Shown here piece by piece: positions 22,673 to 33,983 of a stretch of 64,000 nt of DNA (position 1 is its first letter; every line of letters starts with the position of its first letter). Under the pieces are notes generated by a model. It was not told where the DNA came from. It was given only the letters and a program-made list of their open reading frames with translations, and did not search any database. The translations under genes were made by a program, and so were the position numbers. The stretch is from Nannochloropsis oceanica (lineage: Eukaryota > Sar > Eustigmatophyceae > Eustigmatales > Monodopsidaceae): positions 496,001 to 560,000 of the forward strand of contig CP038118.1 in assembly GCA_004519485.1 (NCBI GenBank), written 5' to 3'.

Positions 22673-25600
22673 TTACATTTTAAAAACCTGATACTGTCTT
22701 CCCTCCCCATCCAACCCTTTCTCCCACAGCACTTCCTTTTCCTTCCCCCTCTCCAGCTCCCGCTCCCAAGTTTTTAAGAGCCCCTCCTCCACTTTCTCCC
22801 TCCCCTCCTCCCTCCTCCTCCTCTTCGTTTTCTTTACGCTGGTAAGGTCGATCCCTCCGTGAATCATGATTTTCTCGGTAACCTCTATCTCAACCAAGTA
22901 GCCCACATCCTCCTTTGCCAACCTCCTTAACTCCATGACCGCACTCGCATCAGCCCTGTATATGTCCCCCACTCGATACTGCACTCCCTTCCCTCCCTCC
23001 CTCATCTCCCCCCCCCTGTCATCCTTCTCCTCGATCTCGCCGCTACTCCTCCTGTCTTCCCCATCTTCAACTGGCCGCCGGATCAAGACGCGATAATGTA
23101 CAAACGACTGCTCCTGTTGCTGCTTCTGCTTCTGTCTCAAGGCCTTTCGATGGAAGAACAGCAAGGTCGGATAGCCCTTCCCATCGGCCAAAATCAAGGC
23201 GTCCGTTCCCCAGGGGTGCCCCGCCACGACCTTCTGCGCAATCCCTCTGTTGACAGGCGCAAGCTCCCATCCTTCCGGTAGGTCTACTGCATCTACCCCT
23301 GCAAAGGCTTCCCTCCTGAGCAATGGAACCACCATCTCATCCACCGGTACGTCAGGGTCTAACGTGCGATAGACGAAGCCGCCATACGTCATGCTGGGAA
23401 CGATTGTCCGAATCAAAATTCGGGAATCGCACTGGGTGGGTTGGTACCTCGACCTCCTGCTCGACCTCCCCCCTCCCTCCCTCCCGTCCTCCTCCTGGTT
23501 TTCGCTTGATTCTTCCACAAGACCATACCCGGAATCCAGGAGCTGCCCTGCCCTCCCTTCGTGAATCGCAGTTGTGTAGGCAGCGAACGCAGGGGGGACC
23601 TGTAATGTATCCCCCTCTCCTCCTTCCCTCACTCCTCCTCCCCCTCCGTCAGCAGGGCCCGTGGCACGCAAAAGAATAAAGCTGGTGCCCCATGTGTGGT
23701 GCTTCACCACCTCTTGGATGACGTCTTCGTAGGCAGGGACAATCTCATAGCCATCTGGGAGGGAAAGAGGCGCGTTCTGGCACCCTGTTTTGGTTACGTC
23801 GACCACCGCATGGTCCAACGTGCGGTACACCACTCCCTCATATGTCACTGAACGATACCCCTCCCTCTCGTGTCCCCCCTTCATCTCCTCCTCCTCCCCG
23901 GCTCCTTCGTGTAATTTATTACGGTCTACATCTGTCCCACACGCCAACCACACCAGTAACCGCTCTCCATCTTCTTTATTCTGACGCAACGCTAGACGCA
24001 AATCCCGCGCCACGTCCTCAGAGACATACCTCATGGGCAACCCGGACGGGAGACCCCTCAAAAAGGCCCAGTCGGGAGCGTTTCTCTCCTCCTCCTCCTC
24101 CTCCTCCAACTCCTCCTCCTCCTTCATCCCTCCCTCTCTCAGTTTCTGTTTCCATCTCTTTTGGGGGTCGTGGCCTCCTTCTCTTCCTTTTCCTGCTCCT
24201 GCTAATGCTGCTGCCCGTCGCCGTCGCTGTCGTGCTTCTTCCGACTGAATGAGCAGGAGACCCACGGGCTTGAGTTTCGCGATCGCGTCTACCAAGCCCC
24301 CCACCCCCTCCGCCGCCAACACCACCAGCCCCTCCCTCTCCTTCTCTTCAGTTTTCAACAAGGATGAATCAACACCTGCTTTTTCTTCCCCCTCCTCTTC
24401 TTCTTCCCCGTGCCCGAACACAAAAACTCGACCAGAAACATTGTACGAATCAAGCAGCGTTATCACCTCGTCCTCCCCCTCCTCAGCCATCATTCCCTCC
24501 TTCTCCTCCTCCTCCTCCTCCTTCCCAACTTCTTCTTCCTCGTCCTTTCGTAACTCCCTCTTTCTTCCCCTCTCTCTTCTTCTTCCTCTTCTACTTACTT
24601 TCGGTATGGACTGACTCGGCCACACTCTCCACTCCTCCCCTCCTCTCTCCCAAACCGCTAACCCTTCCACACACTCCTCAAACTCTAGATCCTCCTCCTC
24701 CCCTTCCCTCCCTCCATCCCCCTCTTCCTCCTCCTTCCCTCCACTCTCCCTCCTCCTATCCGCCATATGGTCCGCCCAGCTTATCTCTCGCTTACATTCA
24801 AGCAGCGCCTCACTCTCAAAGAGCCTCTTCAGACTCCTTAAGTCGCGGGTAGTGCCATTCCGCACTGCACACGTAAACTCCCTCCTCCTCCCCCTCCAGC
24901 CTTTACTAGTACTGCTACTACTGCTACTACTGCTACTACTGCTACTACTGCTGCTGCTACTCCTACTACTTCCCGAAGGCTGCTGTTCATCAGAGAGCAC
25001 CACGGTCGTCACCGAACTCCCCAGCCGTACGTCCTCCTTCCACACCAACACCGACAAGTCACTCTTGTTCCCCCCCTCCCTTCCCCCCACCTCGATCACG
25101 CCCGCAAACTCCACCACTCTACCTCGCTCCAAGTGAATCGCAGGTACCCTCTTCAACCCCGTCAAGGGCGAACGCAGGGCAGCCACGCCTGCTTCTATAG
25201 GTAGAGGCACGCCTCGGTTGGCCAGAAACCGCGCGGCCTCCTGCGCCAGGACCAGTTGCTCAAGGTACTGAAACGAAGGGAAGTGGGCAATGAGCTCCTC
25301 CATGTGCTCGTTGGCGAGGAAGACAAATGCGGCCATTGCGGCAGACGGCGGTCCGTCTTCGATGAGCCCTGTGGAGCCCGAGGAGGACGACGAGGAGAAA
25401 AAAGGATCGCGTTTCATCGCCGCCGCCTTCATTCTCAACGTCACTTTGCCAAACGCCATCCCGAAATCGCTCTCTTCCACCTCGACCTCCTCTGCAACCA
25501 ACCACACCTTGCCCAGCACCTCTTCCCCAAGGGAGGGAGGGAAGGCACGCGACAGCTCCTCAATCGTGCGGTACCAACTTCCTAACCCTCTCCCTCGTCC

Positions 25601-26229
25601 CCCCACATTGTGCAACAACAATTTTAGATCCCAATCCACCTCAAATAACACAGCACCAGGCAATAAATCAGACCACAGGTCAGCACATGTTGGGGGGAGG
25701 AAATTCTTGCGAAAGTAAGGGCCACAGGGCCGCGAGGGGTCGTCAGGATCAAGAGAGAACCCGATGCCCGCCCCGCATAAGGCAGGCTCACCGAGCACTT
25801 GACGGAGAAGTTGGATAGAAGTGATCGAGGAACGACATGGCTTATCATGTGGCTGGTCGTGGCAGGGGACGGTGGCCCAGTACACTGTGCCTGTGCCCGA
25901 GTCTACAGTCAGAGCTCGCAAGCTGTGGAAACTCCGTTCGGGCGCGGCTGAAGCGGGTTCCAGGCGGGGGAAAAGCGCCGGTAAGCGTGGAAAGGAGAAC
26001 TTGTTGGAGCTAAGGGTGATGGGAGCTTCCACATTGTAGCGGGTGGTGGGTGGGAACTCCTCCGATTCGTCTGTAGGTGTATGATGTATGGGAAGGGGAG
26101 GAGTGAAGGGAGGTGGAAACGGCCTTGACTACATTCAAACGTACCAATGGTCGACGAGGACGCTGATGTCAGGTCTATTGCTGCCAGCACGATGAGACTG
26201 GCAAACAGCGCTATTCTTAGCCTCATCAT
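22673..26229 (-). CDS. Large secreted protein with a duplicated unknown motif
   Basis: Two exons, complement(22673..26070, 26145..26229), 1160 aa. The large frame has no ATG near its beginning; the start lies in a short upstream exon with a GTACGT donor and a phase-1 junction. That exon encodes a clear signal peptide (MMRLRIALFASLIVLAAIDL). The N-terminal part (about 40-330) is globular with Trp/Cys-rich segments and a helical HFPSFQYLEQLVLAQEAARF-like stretch. The centre is charged and low complexity, with a poly-Ser run. The C-terminal part contains two copies (about residues 768-838 and 919-1009) of a motif with YRTLD, LP-x-G-(Y/W)-E-(I/L)-x-P, I-x3-VV-x2-H-x-WGT and IL, each followed by RILIR or RVLIR. 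I do not recognise the family. It is likely secreted or lumenal. Confidence 0.75.
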
Positions 26230-26736
26230 ACCGTGTGGTTCGTTGGGCAAGGTGGGCACAGTGGCTTGTTACGGTCCGTTAGGGACTCAAGTAGCTTATC
26301 AGCGATTGTCGCAGCTTGTCATCGCCATCGAGTCCGTTCCGGTGAAACGGGAAATTCGACCAAGTCTATGGCCTGTAGTGAGGGAAAATGTTGAGGTGTT
26401 GGGGCCGTCGAGGGCTGTTGGTATTGCGTGTAGGATGTGCTGGGGTCATTGGGAGAGCAGGCAATAAGCGCCCCATGGCATTCTTCCTCCCCTATCGCCG
26501 GCCGAGGCAGATGTCGCGTGTGTTCTGCATTTCTGCGCATCGTGTCAAGCCCTTTCATATCTCTCACGGGCGTCCACACACACAGGCAAGGGGTGCCGCA
26601 GCAGCAGCGTCAATTGCAGTTCCATTTCTAGGTCAAGACGCCGCAGGACCCGCCGCGTGTCTTCACGACAGCATTACCTCCTGCTTCCAAGCAACCCACC
26701 CCACTATCACTGCTCAGCCCATTTGACTTTCAACCA
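26230..26736. promoter_or_regulatory. Divergent 5' region, secreted repeat protein / MCC alpha
   Basis: 507 bp between start codons on opposite strands. Open frames here start with non-ATG codons and show no conserved features. Confidence 0.5.
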
Positions 26737-28968
26737 ATGTGGGTCACCCGCAGGCTCCCTGCCGCGCGCCTTGCTACACAGAGACGCTTGCTACCGCTTC
26801 ATATGCGTGCCTTGTCTTCTGCTGCGGCTGCCGTTCGCGCCATCCCGGCCCTCGAAACAAGCACCATAATTAAAAAACTTCTGATCGCAAACCGCGGTGA
26901 AATTGCCTGCCGTATAATCCGGACCGCCCGCAAAATGGGGATCAAGACAGTGGCCGTTTACAGCGATGCAGACGCCAGGGCGCAATTCGTGCAGATGGCC
27001 GACGAGGCGCATTGGATTGGTCCCTCTCCCACCAGGGAATCGTACCTGGTTAAGGAGAAGATCCTGGCGGTCGCTCAGCGAGCAGGCGCTCAGGCCTTGC
27101 ATCCTGGTTATGGCTTCCTGTCCGAGAACCCGGATTTCGCAGAGATGTGCCAGGCAGCGGGGGTGCTATTCGTCGGGCCTTCTGTGTCGGCGCTGAGGGC
27201 AATGGGGTCCAAGGCGGCCGCGAAACAGATAATGACTGATGCAGGCGTGCCTGTCACTCCATCTTATTACGGCGAAGATCAAGATGACGCGCGCTTGGTG
27301 GCAGAGGCGGAGAAGGTCGGGTATCCCGTGATGATTAAGGCAGTGACTGGAGGGGGGGGGAAGGGGATGAGGAGGGTATTAAGCGCCTCTGATTTTTTAC
27401 CAGCGCTCGAGGCGTGTCGCCGGGAGGCCTTGAAGTCCTTCGGGAGGGATAGGATGCTGATTGAGAAGTATTTGGTCGATCCCCGTCATATTGAACTTCA
27501 GGTTTTCGGAGACAGCCATGGAAATGCCGTGCATTTGTATGAGAGAGATTGTAGCGTGCAAAGGCGACATCAGAAGGTCCTTGAAGAATCGCCCGCGCCT
27601 GGGTTGGACAGGGGAATGAGGGAGGAAATGGGTCGAGCCGCTGTGTTGGCGGCGAAGGCTGTGGGGTACACGGGGGCAGGTACGGTGGAATTTCTGGTTG
27701 ATCCTGTGACGGAGGCCTTTTATTTCTGTGAGATGAACACACGGCTACAGGTGGAGCACTGTGTGACGGAGATGGTGACAGGCGTCGACTTGGTTGAGTG
27801 GCAGCTCAGGGTAGCGGCGGGCGAGCCCCTGCCAGTGGTGAAACAGGAGGAAATAATGACAAAAGGGCATGCAATTGAAGCAAGAATCTATGCCGAGAAT
27901 CCAGCGAAAGGATTTTTGCCTGCAACAGGTTTTTTGAAGAGGCTACGGACGCCCAAGGCGGAGGAAGGGGGGGTGAGGGTGGAAACTGGGGTGGTGGAGG
28001 GGGATGAGGTTAGTATGTTTTATGACCCCATGATTGCCAAGCTGCTTACATGGGCACCGACAAGGGGGGAGGCATTACGGAAGATGAAGGGGGCGTTGCA
28101 GGAGTATCAGATCGCGGGGTTACCCAACAACCTGGAGTTTCTCGAGAGGTGTGTGGGGCATCCAGCCTTTGCACGAGGAGCGGTGACAACAGGTTTCTTG
28201 GTTGAGCATGAAAGGGACGTGTCTATTCCTCCTCCGAGTCCGCCGTCAAATCATTTGGTGGCTTTGGCAGCGCATGCATTGGTGGAGGGGAGGGAGGGAG
28301 GGACGCGGGGGGGTTCGCCATGGGTGGGGGGGGCATGGAGGGGGCTGTCTGGAGAGCGGAGTTTGCCTTTGACGATGGTGATGGAGGGGTTGGAGGAGGT
28401 GCCGCTTGTGCTGCGAGTAAATGTTTCTCCCCCCAATGAGGAAAAGAGGGAGGAAGGGGTGGTAGTGAGCGTGAAGACGCCGGACGGGGAGGTGCATCGT
28501 GTGGTGGGACGCCACGGCAAGAACAGCAGCAGCAGCAGCAGCAGCAATGACGATGAACGAGAAGCGACCATTGATGGAAGCGTCACCTACAAATATCACG
28601 CTTGGATCAAGGACGGAGGTCCGAGAGACGGAGCCGCCATCCAGCTCTGGCTGCGCTCGGGTGGGTTAGTCGACGACCCCCTCTCTCGTCTCGCTTTCTC
28701 TTTAAGCGTGCCTGCTATAGCCCTGGGGAAAGAATCGGGAGGGAGTATCCATCCCAAAGTGATTGCGCCCATGCCGGGGAAAGTGGTCAAGGTGCTGGTG
28801 AAGGATGGAGAGGAAGTGAAGAAGGGCCAGGCGCTTATGATTTTGGAAGCGATGAAGATGGAGCATGTGATTGCGGCGCCACGGGACGCGACAGTTGAGG
28901 CTGTGGCACGAGGGGTGGGAGATGTGGTGCAGGAAGGGGTTGCGCTAATCAGCCTTCAGGCAGTTTGA
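26737..28968 (+). CDS. MCCA: Methylcrotonoyl-CoA carboxylase alpha subunit, mitochondrial
   Basis: Single exon, 743 aa. The first 40 residues are Arg/Ala-rich without acids, a mitochondrial presequence. Biotin carboxylase follows: KKLLIANRGEIACRIIRTAR, HPGYGFLSEN, the ATP-grasp loop TGGGGKGMR, and EMNTRLQVEHCVTEMVTG. A linker with polySer (AGC, near 28525) precedes the C-terminal biotinyl domain with EAMKMEH, biotin on Lys707. The EAMKMEH form and the length favour 3-methylcrotonyl-CoA carboxylase (leucine breakdown) over propionyl-CoA carboxylase, which usually has AMKMQN. The beta (carboxyltransferase) subunit is not in the window. The Gly-rich, less conserved insertion (about residues 505-545) includes a GGGA-array-derived REGG. 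Confidence 0.9.
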   Translation: MWVTRRLPAARLATQRRLLPLHMRALSSAAAAVRAIPALETSTIIKKLLIANRGEIACRIIRTARKMGIKTVAVYSDADARAQFVQMADEAHWIGPSPTRESYLVKEKILAVAQRAGAQALHPGYGFLSENPDFAEMCQAAGVLFVGPSVSALRAMGSKAAAKQIMTDAGVPVTPSYYGEDQDDARLVAEAEKVGYPVMIKAVTGGGGKGMRRVLSASDFLPALEACRREALKSFGRDRMLIEKYLVDPRHIELQVFGDSHGNAVHLYERDCSVQRRHQKVLEESPAPGLDRGMREEMGRAAVLAAKAVGYTGAGTVEFLVDPVTEAFYFCEMNTRLQVEHCVTEMVTGVDLVEWQLRVAAGEPLPVVKQEEIMTKGHAIEARIYAENPAKGFLPATGFLKRLRTPKAEEGGVRVETGVVEGDEVSMFYDPMIAKLLTWAPTRGEALRKMKGALQEYQIAGLPNNLEFLERCVGHPAFARGAVTTGFLVEHERDVSIPPPSPPSNHLVALAAHALVEGREGGTRGGSPWVGGAWRGLSGERSLPLTMVMEGLEEVPLVLRVNVSPPNEEKREEGVVVSVKTPDGEVHRVVGRHGKNSSSSSSSNDDEREATIDGSVTYKYHAWIKDGGPRDGAAIQLWLRSGGLVDDPLSRLAFSLSVPAIALGKESGGSIHPKVIAPMPGKVVKVLVKDGEEVKKGQALMILEAMKMEHVIAAPRDATVEAVARGVGDVVQEGVALISLQAV

Positions 28969-30297
28969 GAGGGAAAGGGAGGGAAGGTAGGCATGCGGTG
29001 GGAATATGCGGGGACAGGAGTAGTGTGTAGGTTTGTGCAATAGAATTTATACAAGGAGGGATGGGGGGAGGGAAGGATAGAGAGCAGGGGCGAAGGCATC
29101 AAAAAATAAATTGGACCGAGGAATTGCGGGAACTGGGTTTTCTTTTTCATTTAAAAAATTTTATGTCAATAACCTGTGGGCCGATAGTGATGAGTGTAGG
29201 TAGGTATATTTAATATCTCCGTGTGCGAAGAGTCAGGGAAGGAAGCGAGCGAATGGTTGTTTAACTAGTTGTCTATAATTCCGCAATGAAGAAATATACC
29301 ACTTTCTGGAACCAAAACAACAAGAGTGAAAAAAAAAAGTAAAAAAGTGAGAAAGTCTGCAAAGATTGGAGATGTCCGTTTGTGCATCATGAAATATGTG
29401 CTGTACAGCGATATTGCTCTTGAATTTCTTCTCCTGTGTCCACCTGGTGCTGCTTCCTTCCCTTCCGACACTTTTTTTTCTCATTCTTTTGATAAGTTCC
29501 TATTTAAACCACCATCCAAACGTTTTGCTCGTCTGTTTTCGTGTTTTTGCCCCTCATCCTCGTCTTCATCTGCCTTCTCTGTATGCATGTGTCTGCGTCA
29601 TGTATCATTTCTTATGTATACGATGAAATTTCGTTTCCCTTCCCTCCTTCCCTCCTTCCCTCCTACCTTCCTCGGCCCCGACCTTCTCAGTGGATCATCA
29701 CAGACATGTATGCCATTCCCGCCTCAGCAAATCTTTTCTTGTATCATTGCACCTTCTGTCTCTTCTAGTGCTTTGAAGACGTGTCTTCTTCCCTCCTCAT
29801 ACATACTACGTTGTTCTATTCCTCCTGTCATATTCTTTTTTCCGTCTTCCACATCTTGTCTTCTTCTTGTCTTCTCCTTCTTCTTGTTCTTGTTCTCATG
29901 TCATCATATTCTTTTATGCGATACCAGGTTTCTAGTTCCCCTTCCTTTCTGTGCACTCCATCTATACACCCGGATGTCGTAAAACAAACACCCCCGCAAC
30001 TCCTCTACCTCTTCAATCCTTTTTTTTCTTCGACCTTCCACGCTCGACCAAATGTTTGGTCGGTGATTATACTACGTGACTTCAAAGTCCCGCTCTTCAT
30101 TTCTCTCCCATCCTCATTTCCCCCTATTTTCACCAAAAATGTGCCTCATATGCTAAGACAGGAAATGCCCTCTCCCGACTTACCTTCACCTCCTTCTCCT
30201 CCTCCTCCTTTTCTTCTTCTTCTTCTTTTCCCTCTTCAATCCACCGTTAATATAACTTGTTCAACGCCCCACCTCTGCCGCCTCCATTTTCCTTCTT
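28969..30297. other. 1.3-kb convergent region, MCC alpha / OTU
   Basis: T-rich and pyrimidine-rich sequence downstream of both flanking genes. Long plus-strand frames (29326-30677) are Ser/Phe/Leu-rich translations of pyrimidine tracts and overlap the OTU exon antisense, so they were not called. No gene seen; A-rich runs near 29330 and 29150 could be 3'-processing signals. Confidence 0.5.
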
Positions 30298-32102
30298 CTA
30301 CCGATTTTTCGCGTCCTTCTCCATCAGCACTGGCAAGACTTCCCTCCTCTCCCCCTGCTGCTCGTCCGCCTCCCCAGACAACGCCGGGAAAATCCTCGGC
30401 AACTCCCTCCTTCCCTCCCTCCTTCCCTCCTTCACCTCCTCCTTTTCCTGCGCTTGCTCTCCCACGTCCTCCTCCTGCAACTTCTGTGGATGCTGCGGCG
30501 GCTGTTGCTGCTGCTGATGGGCCGATAAGGCTTGGGTGCGCTCTTCCTTTGTCTTACCCCACTCTCTCAGCATCTGCTCCCAGGCCTCGTCCTGAGGGGG
30601 TTCACCCTTTTGTAGCAGTGAGTAATGCCCGTGAAGGTGTAACAGCCAGATCTCCTCCGCAGGAGCAGCAGCACTAGCAGTACCAGTTGCTGTAGGGTTA
30701 GAAGGAGGGGTGGTGGGCGTGGGTTCCTCGAGGGGAGTAATGACGGAGAGGAGGCGGGCCTCGGCGTAGTTGTAGCTCCAGACACGGACAGGGCGGCGAT
30801 ACACGTGTGTAAAAGCCGTTATTTCCACTTGGTCTACCGAGAGGAAGGGAAGGAAGGAGAAAGGGAGGGGAAGAGGGAGGGCAGGAGACATCAGCTTTAA
30901 AATGTACGTGCTGACAGAACCATGCAACCGCCCTCCCTGCTCCCCTCCTTCCCTCCTTCCCTCCCTCCCTCCATCCATCCATCCATCCATCCCATCTTGA
31001 CTCACCTCCCCACGTTCCGTCCTTCTCCATCTCCTCGCAATACCTCTCCGCAAACGCCGCACTGTCCTCCCCCTCATCCTCCGCCACGATAAAACTCTTC
31101 AATTCATCGCTGCGCCTTAAGAAGCTCACCACCGCCTTCCTCACCACCATGTGTGCCTCCTCCTCCCCCATCACACACTTTGCCAAGGCCCGAAAAAGAC
31201 AATTCCCATCTGCGCGTATGGGCACCACCACCACCCCCAGCAACACCGACAAGTAACGATCCAGCTGCCGCTCAAGCCCCAGCTCTTTCCAGTACTCCCA
31301 ACACTTTTTAATGAAATGGTAGGCTGCGTCCTGGGGTCCCCACTCGGGGCAAGTTAAAAAGAAGGCGCGCCGGGTGGAAGCTTCGTCGTAGGGGGCGATG
31401 GCGCAATGGAGGCCGAGGCTGGGGTTGGAAAATTGCGGGAGTTCTGTGCCTTTTGTCCCCGCGATGATGCACTGAGTGGTGTGTGTATGTGTGTAAAAGA
31501 GGAGAAAAGGAAAGAGAGTCAGTCTGAGAGAGGATCAATCAATTTAAGTCGTAGAGAGGAGTCGTTTTTGTCTCAGTCAAAAATGTCGGCCACTCTTCTC
31601 TCTCCCTCCCTTCCTCCCTCCCCTCTTTTGAATGATTATTACAAAGGACGTTCCCCCGCCCCCACACACACCGGACAGCACCATTCACTCACCGAGACGA
31701 AAGTCGGAATCGTGTAAAGCCACCATTTTCCCTCCCCCTTGTAGTACTGGAAGACGAGCCTCAGTAAGGCTTCCGCCTCTTTGAGCTCCTGCCATGTCCT
31801 CGCCACGATCTCAATCTCCGACCCACTACCACTTCTACTAAAGCTGCTGCTGCTGCTGCTGTTGCTGCCCTCAGAGAAAGGTGGGATAAGCTCAATGGAA
31901 AGGGCCCCTGAAAGGTTTTTGATGACGGCAAGGGGTGTCTCGGAGTTGTCTTCTTGGTAGTACTGAGCCATGACATACACCACTTTGTCCTCCCAGGTAG
32001 GGTCCACAGGAATGCGTTTTCGTTGTAATTGTAGTGGTGGCTGTTGTTGTTGTTGTGGCATTGGAATTGCGACAATGGGTCTTTCCCTGGTGGTGGTGGT
32101 GG

Positions 32103-32141
<39 letters not shown>

Positions 32142-32292
32142 GATTGGTAGAATTGGTTGGGATGCTTCTTGAAGGCGTGTTATCGGGCTCGGCGGGTATC
32201 ATGACGGGTAAGGGTGGGAGTGTAGATGATTGGCGCTGTGACCGTGGATCTTGTATGTGTGCTACTTCGTATGGTAGAGGCTGACCGTTGTA

Positions 32293-32371
<79 letters not shown>

Positions 32372-32823
32372 ATCACGATCCCCCGGTCACTTTCGTCCTG
32401 ATTTCTCTCGGCAGGTGTCACCACCGTCGTGCCTTGGTGCACAAGCGGTTCTATTTCGTCTTGTTGCATCGGGGCCGAGGGCAAGGGAGGTGATTCCACG
32501 ATCACATAACCTTTCTTTGTCGCCATGGCGTGCGCGTGCTTGCCGTTGTCCTCCTGACCCTGTTTATCCGGCTCCCCTGCTCCTCCTCGCCCACCGCGCT
32601 TGGGAGTCGACGGTGCCTGGTGCTGACGACCCTCCTGCTGCTGTTGTTGTTGCTGCTGCTGACTGTGGTGGTGGTGTTTGTGGCGGGGGTCTTCCGGCTT
32701 GCCTGCGGGGCCTTTTTTGTTGAGGTGCTCGTCGAGCTTCGTACCGTCGTCTGCCGGCTGCGGGGAGGCCACGGCTTGCCTGAATAAGGCCCCCGGCATT
32801 CGAGAGAAGAATTCGAAGCCCAT
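30298..32823 (-). CDS. OTU-domain deubiquitinase with polyQ N-terminus
   Basis: Three exons, complement(30298..30833, 31006..31471, 31693..32823), 710 aa, all junctions in frame. The ATG at 32823 (MGFEFFSR) is in good context. The N-terminal 290 residues are low complexity: His, Gln (two long CAG tracts), Ser and Thr runs. A KH-like module (about 310-377) with SIELIP and EIEIVAR precedes a Cys/Trp-rich linker and the OTU core: catalytic ADGNCLFRAL (Cys468), TWGDQVEITAF, and the catalytic His in GHYSLL (His602). The tail is Gln/Glu-rich. OTU enzymes cleave ubiquitin chains; linkage choice cannot be read. The gene lies head to head with an OTU-like gene lacking these catalytic residues. Confidence 0.9.
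32293..32370. repeat. Long CTG/CAG triplet tract (polyQ in OTU gene)
   Basis: About 26 triplets, nearly all CTG with one TTG, read as CAG on the coding minus strand to give uninterrupted Gln. A second pure CTG tract at about 32104-32141 is read in another frame as poly-Ser (AGC) in the same protein. Confidence 0.95.
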
Positions 32824-33386
32824 GGGGTTCCTGATTTGATGGTTTAATTCTGTGGATGTGTGGGAGAGTTGAAGGGGAGGGGTGGTCGAGCGAGGTAAAC
32901 GCGAGTACGAGGCATATTTTGCTTGGCTACAAAGTCTTGGCGTTGTTTTGACGCATGCCCTGGGGTCATACATACCCAGGCGAGATAAAGATTGGCAATT
33001 TAATGCTACTCTGGAGTGTATTATCTTGTGGGACCGCATGTGGGCTTTCTACTTTCAGGACGACAAATGTGTCAAGCAACAAGGATTGGGAGCCTCATTC
33101 CTCTTCTTGAAGAAGCAATTTTTTTTTTCCGGCGGGCCAACGCGACCTCAGGCCCATTGCAATCCGCTCACCGCTTCCCCACCTTACGTAACGACACAGG
33201 AAACAGGCCGTCATTGATTTCTTGTGGTGTCGTCCGTGAGCCAGGCAGCCTCTGAGGTCCTTCCTGGCCCCAGTACCCTCCTCTATTTTCGCCCCCCCCG
33301 CAAGTCCTCGCGTCCCTCGAGCGGGGGAACTTACCACGACAGCGCTGCCTCTACTTCATTATTTTACACGAACTCACGATAAGACC
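32824..33386. promoter_or_regulatory. Divergent 5' region, OTU / OTU-like pair
   Basis: 563 bp between the start codons of the two OTU-fold genes. The minus frame stays open upstream of 32823 to 33039, but without recognisable protein features. No TATA box is obvious. Confidence 0.5.
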
Positions 33387-33950
33387 ATGCAATCGGTTCC
33401 ATTGCAGCCATCCATCCGCATCCGTCTTCCCTTTCTGACCAGCATTGCAGCCACAGGTGACGTTCACGGGCAGGAAAGGAACTACAAATACTATGCCCAG
33501 ATGTCCCAGCGGGCCTTCCTCCAAGACGTAGCCCAGCAATGCGGCGTGGACTCGATTGAGCTTGTGTCTTCACGAGATTTGGGCGTGCGAATTGTGGCAT
33601 CGTCTCGGGCGGCCAATGCTCAAGCCGTGGCAGCCGTGTCATGCCTTTTGCTTGGTTACTGCCACGGTCGGGCGAGGCCCGCATTGCTAATGGTGCCCCT
33701 CTCCCACGCAGATAAACTACGCATGGAGCTGCCAAACATTCAATCGGAGCATAGGAATGTACAGATCTTAGCAGGGATATTAATTGCCCCCGCAGAATTT
33801 ATTCCAGTGCTGGTTGCGCCGTCACCCTCCTTGTCTGCGGTCGAGGCGGAAGCGCGAGTGGGTCAGACCGTCCGGCGATTGCAATACATGCTGTTTGCGG
33901 CGGAAAATAAATACCCGTTCTGCCAGCAGCAGCAAGAGCAGCAGCAAAAT

Positions 33951-33983
<33 letters not shown>

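Noticed and set aside
22673-26032. Treating the large minus frame as starting near 26032
   Set aside because: The codon there is GTG. A short upstream exon with ATG, signal peptide, GTACGT donor and matching phase gives a better start.
29326-30677. Long plus-strand Ser/Phe/Leu-rich frames
   Set aside because: They are translations of pyrimidine tracts and run antisense into the last OTU exon.
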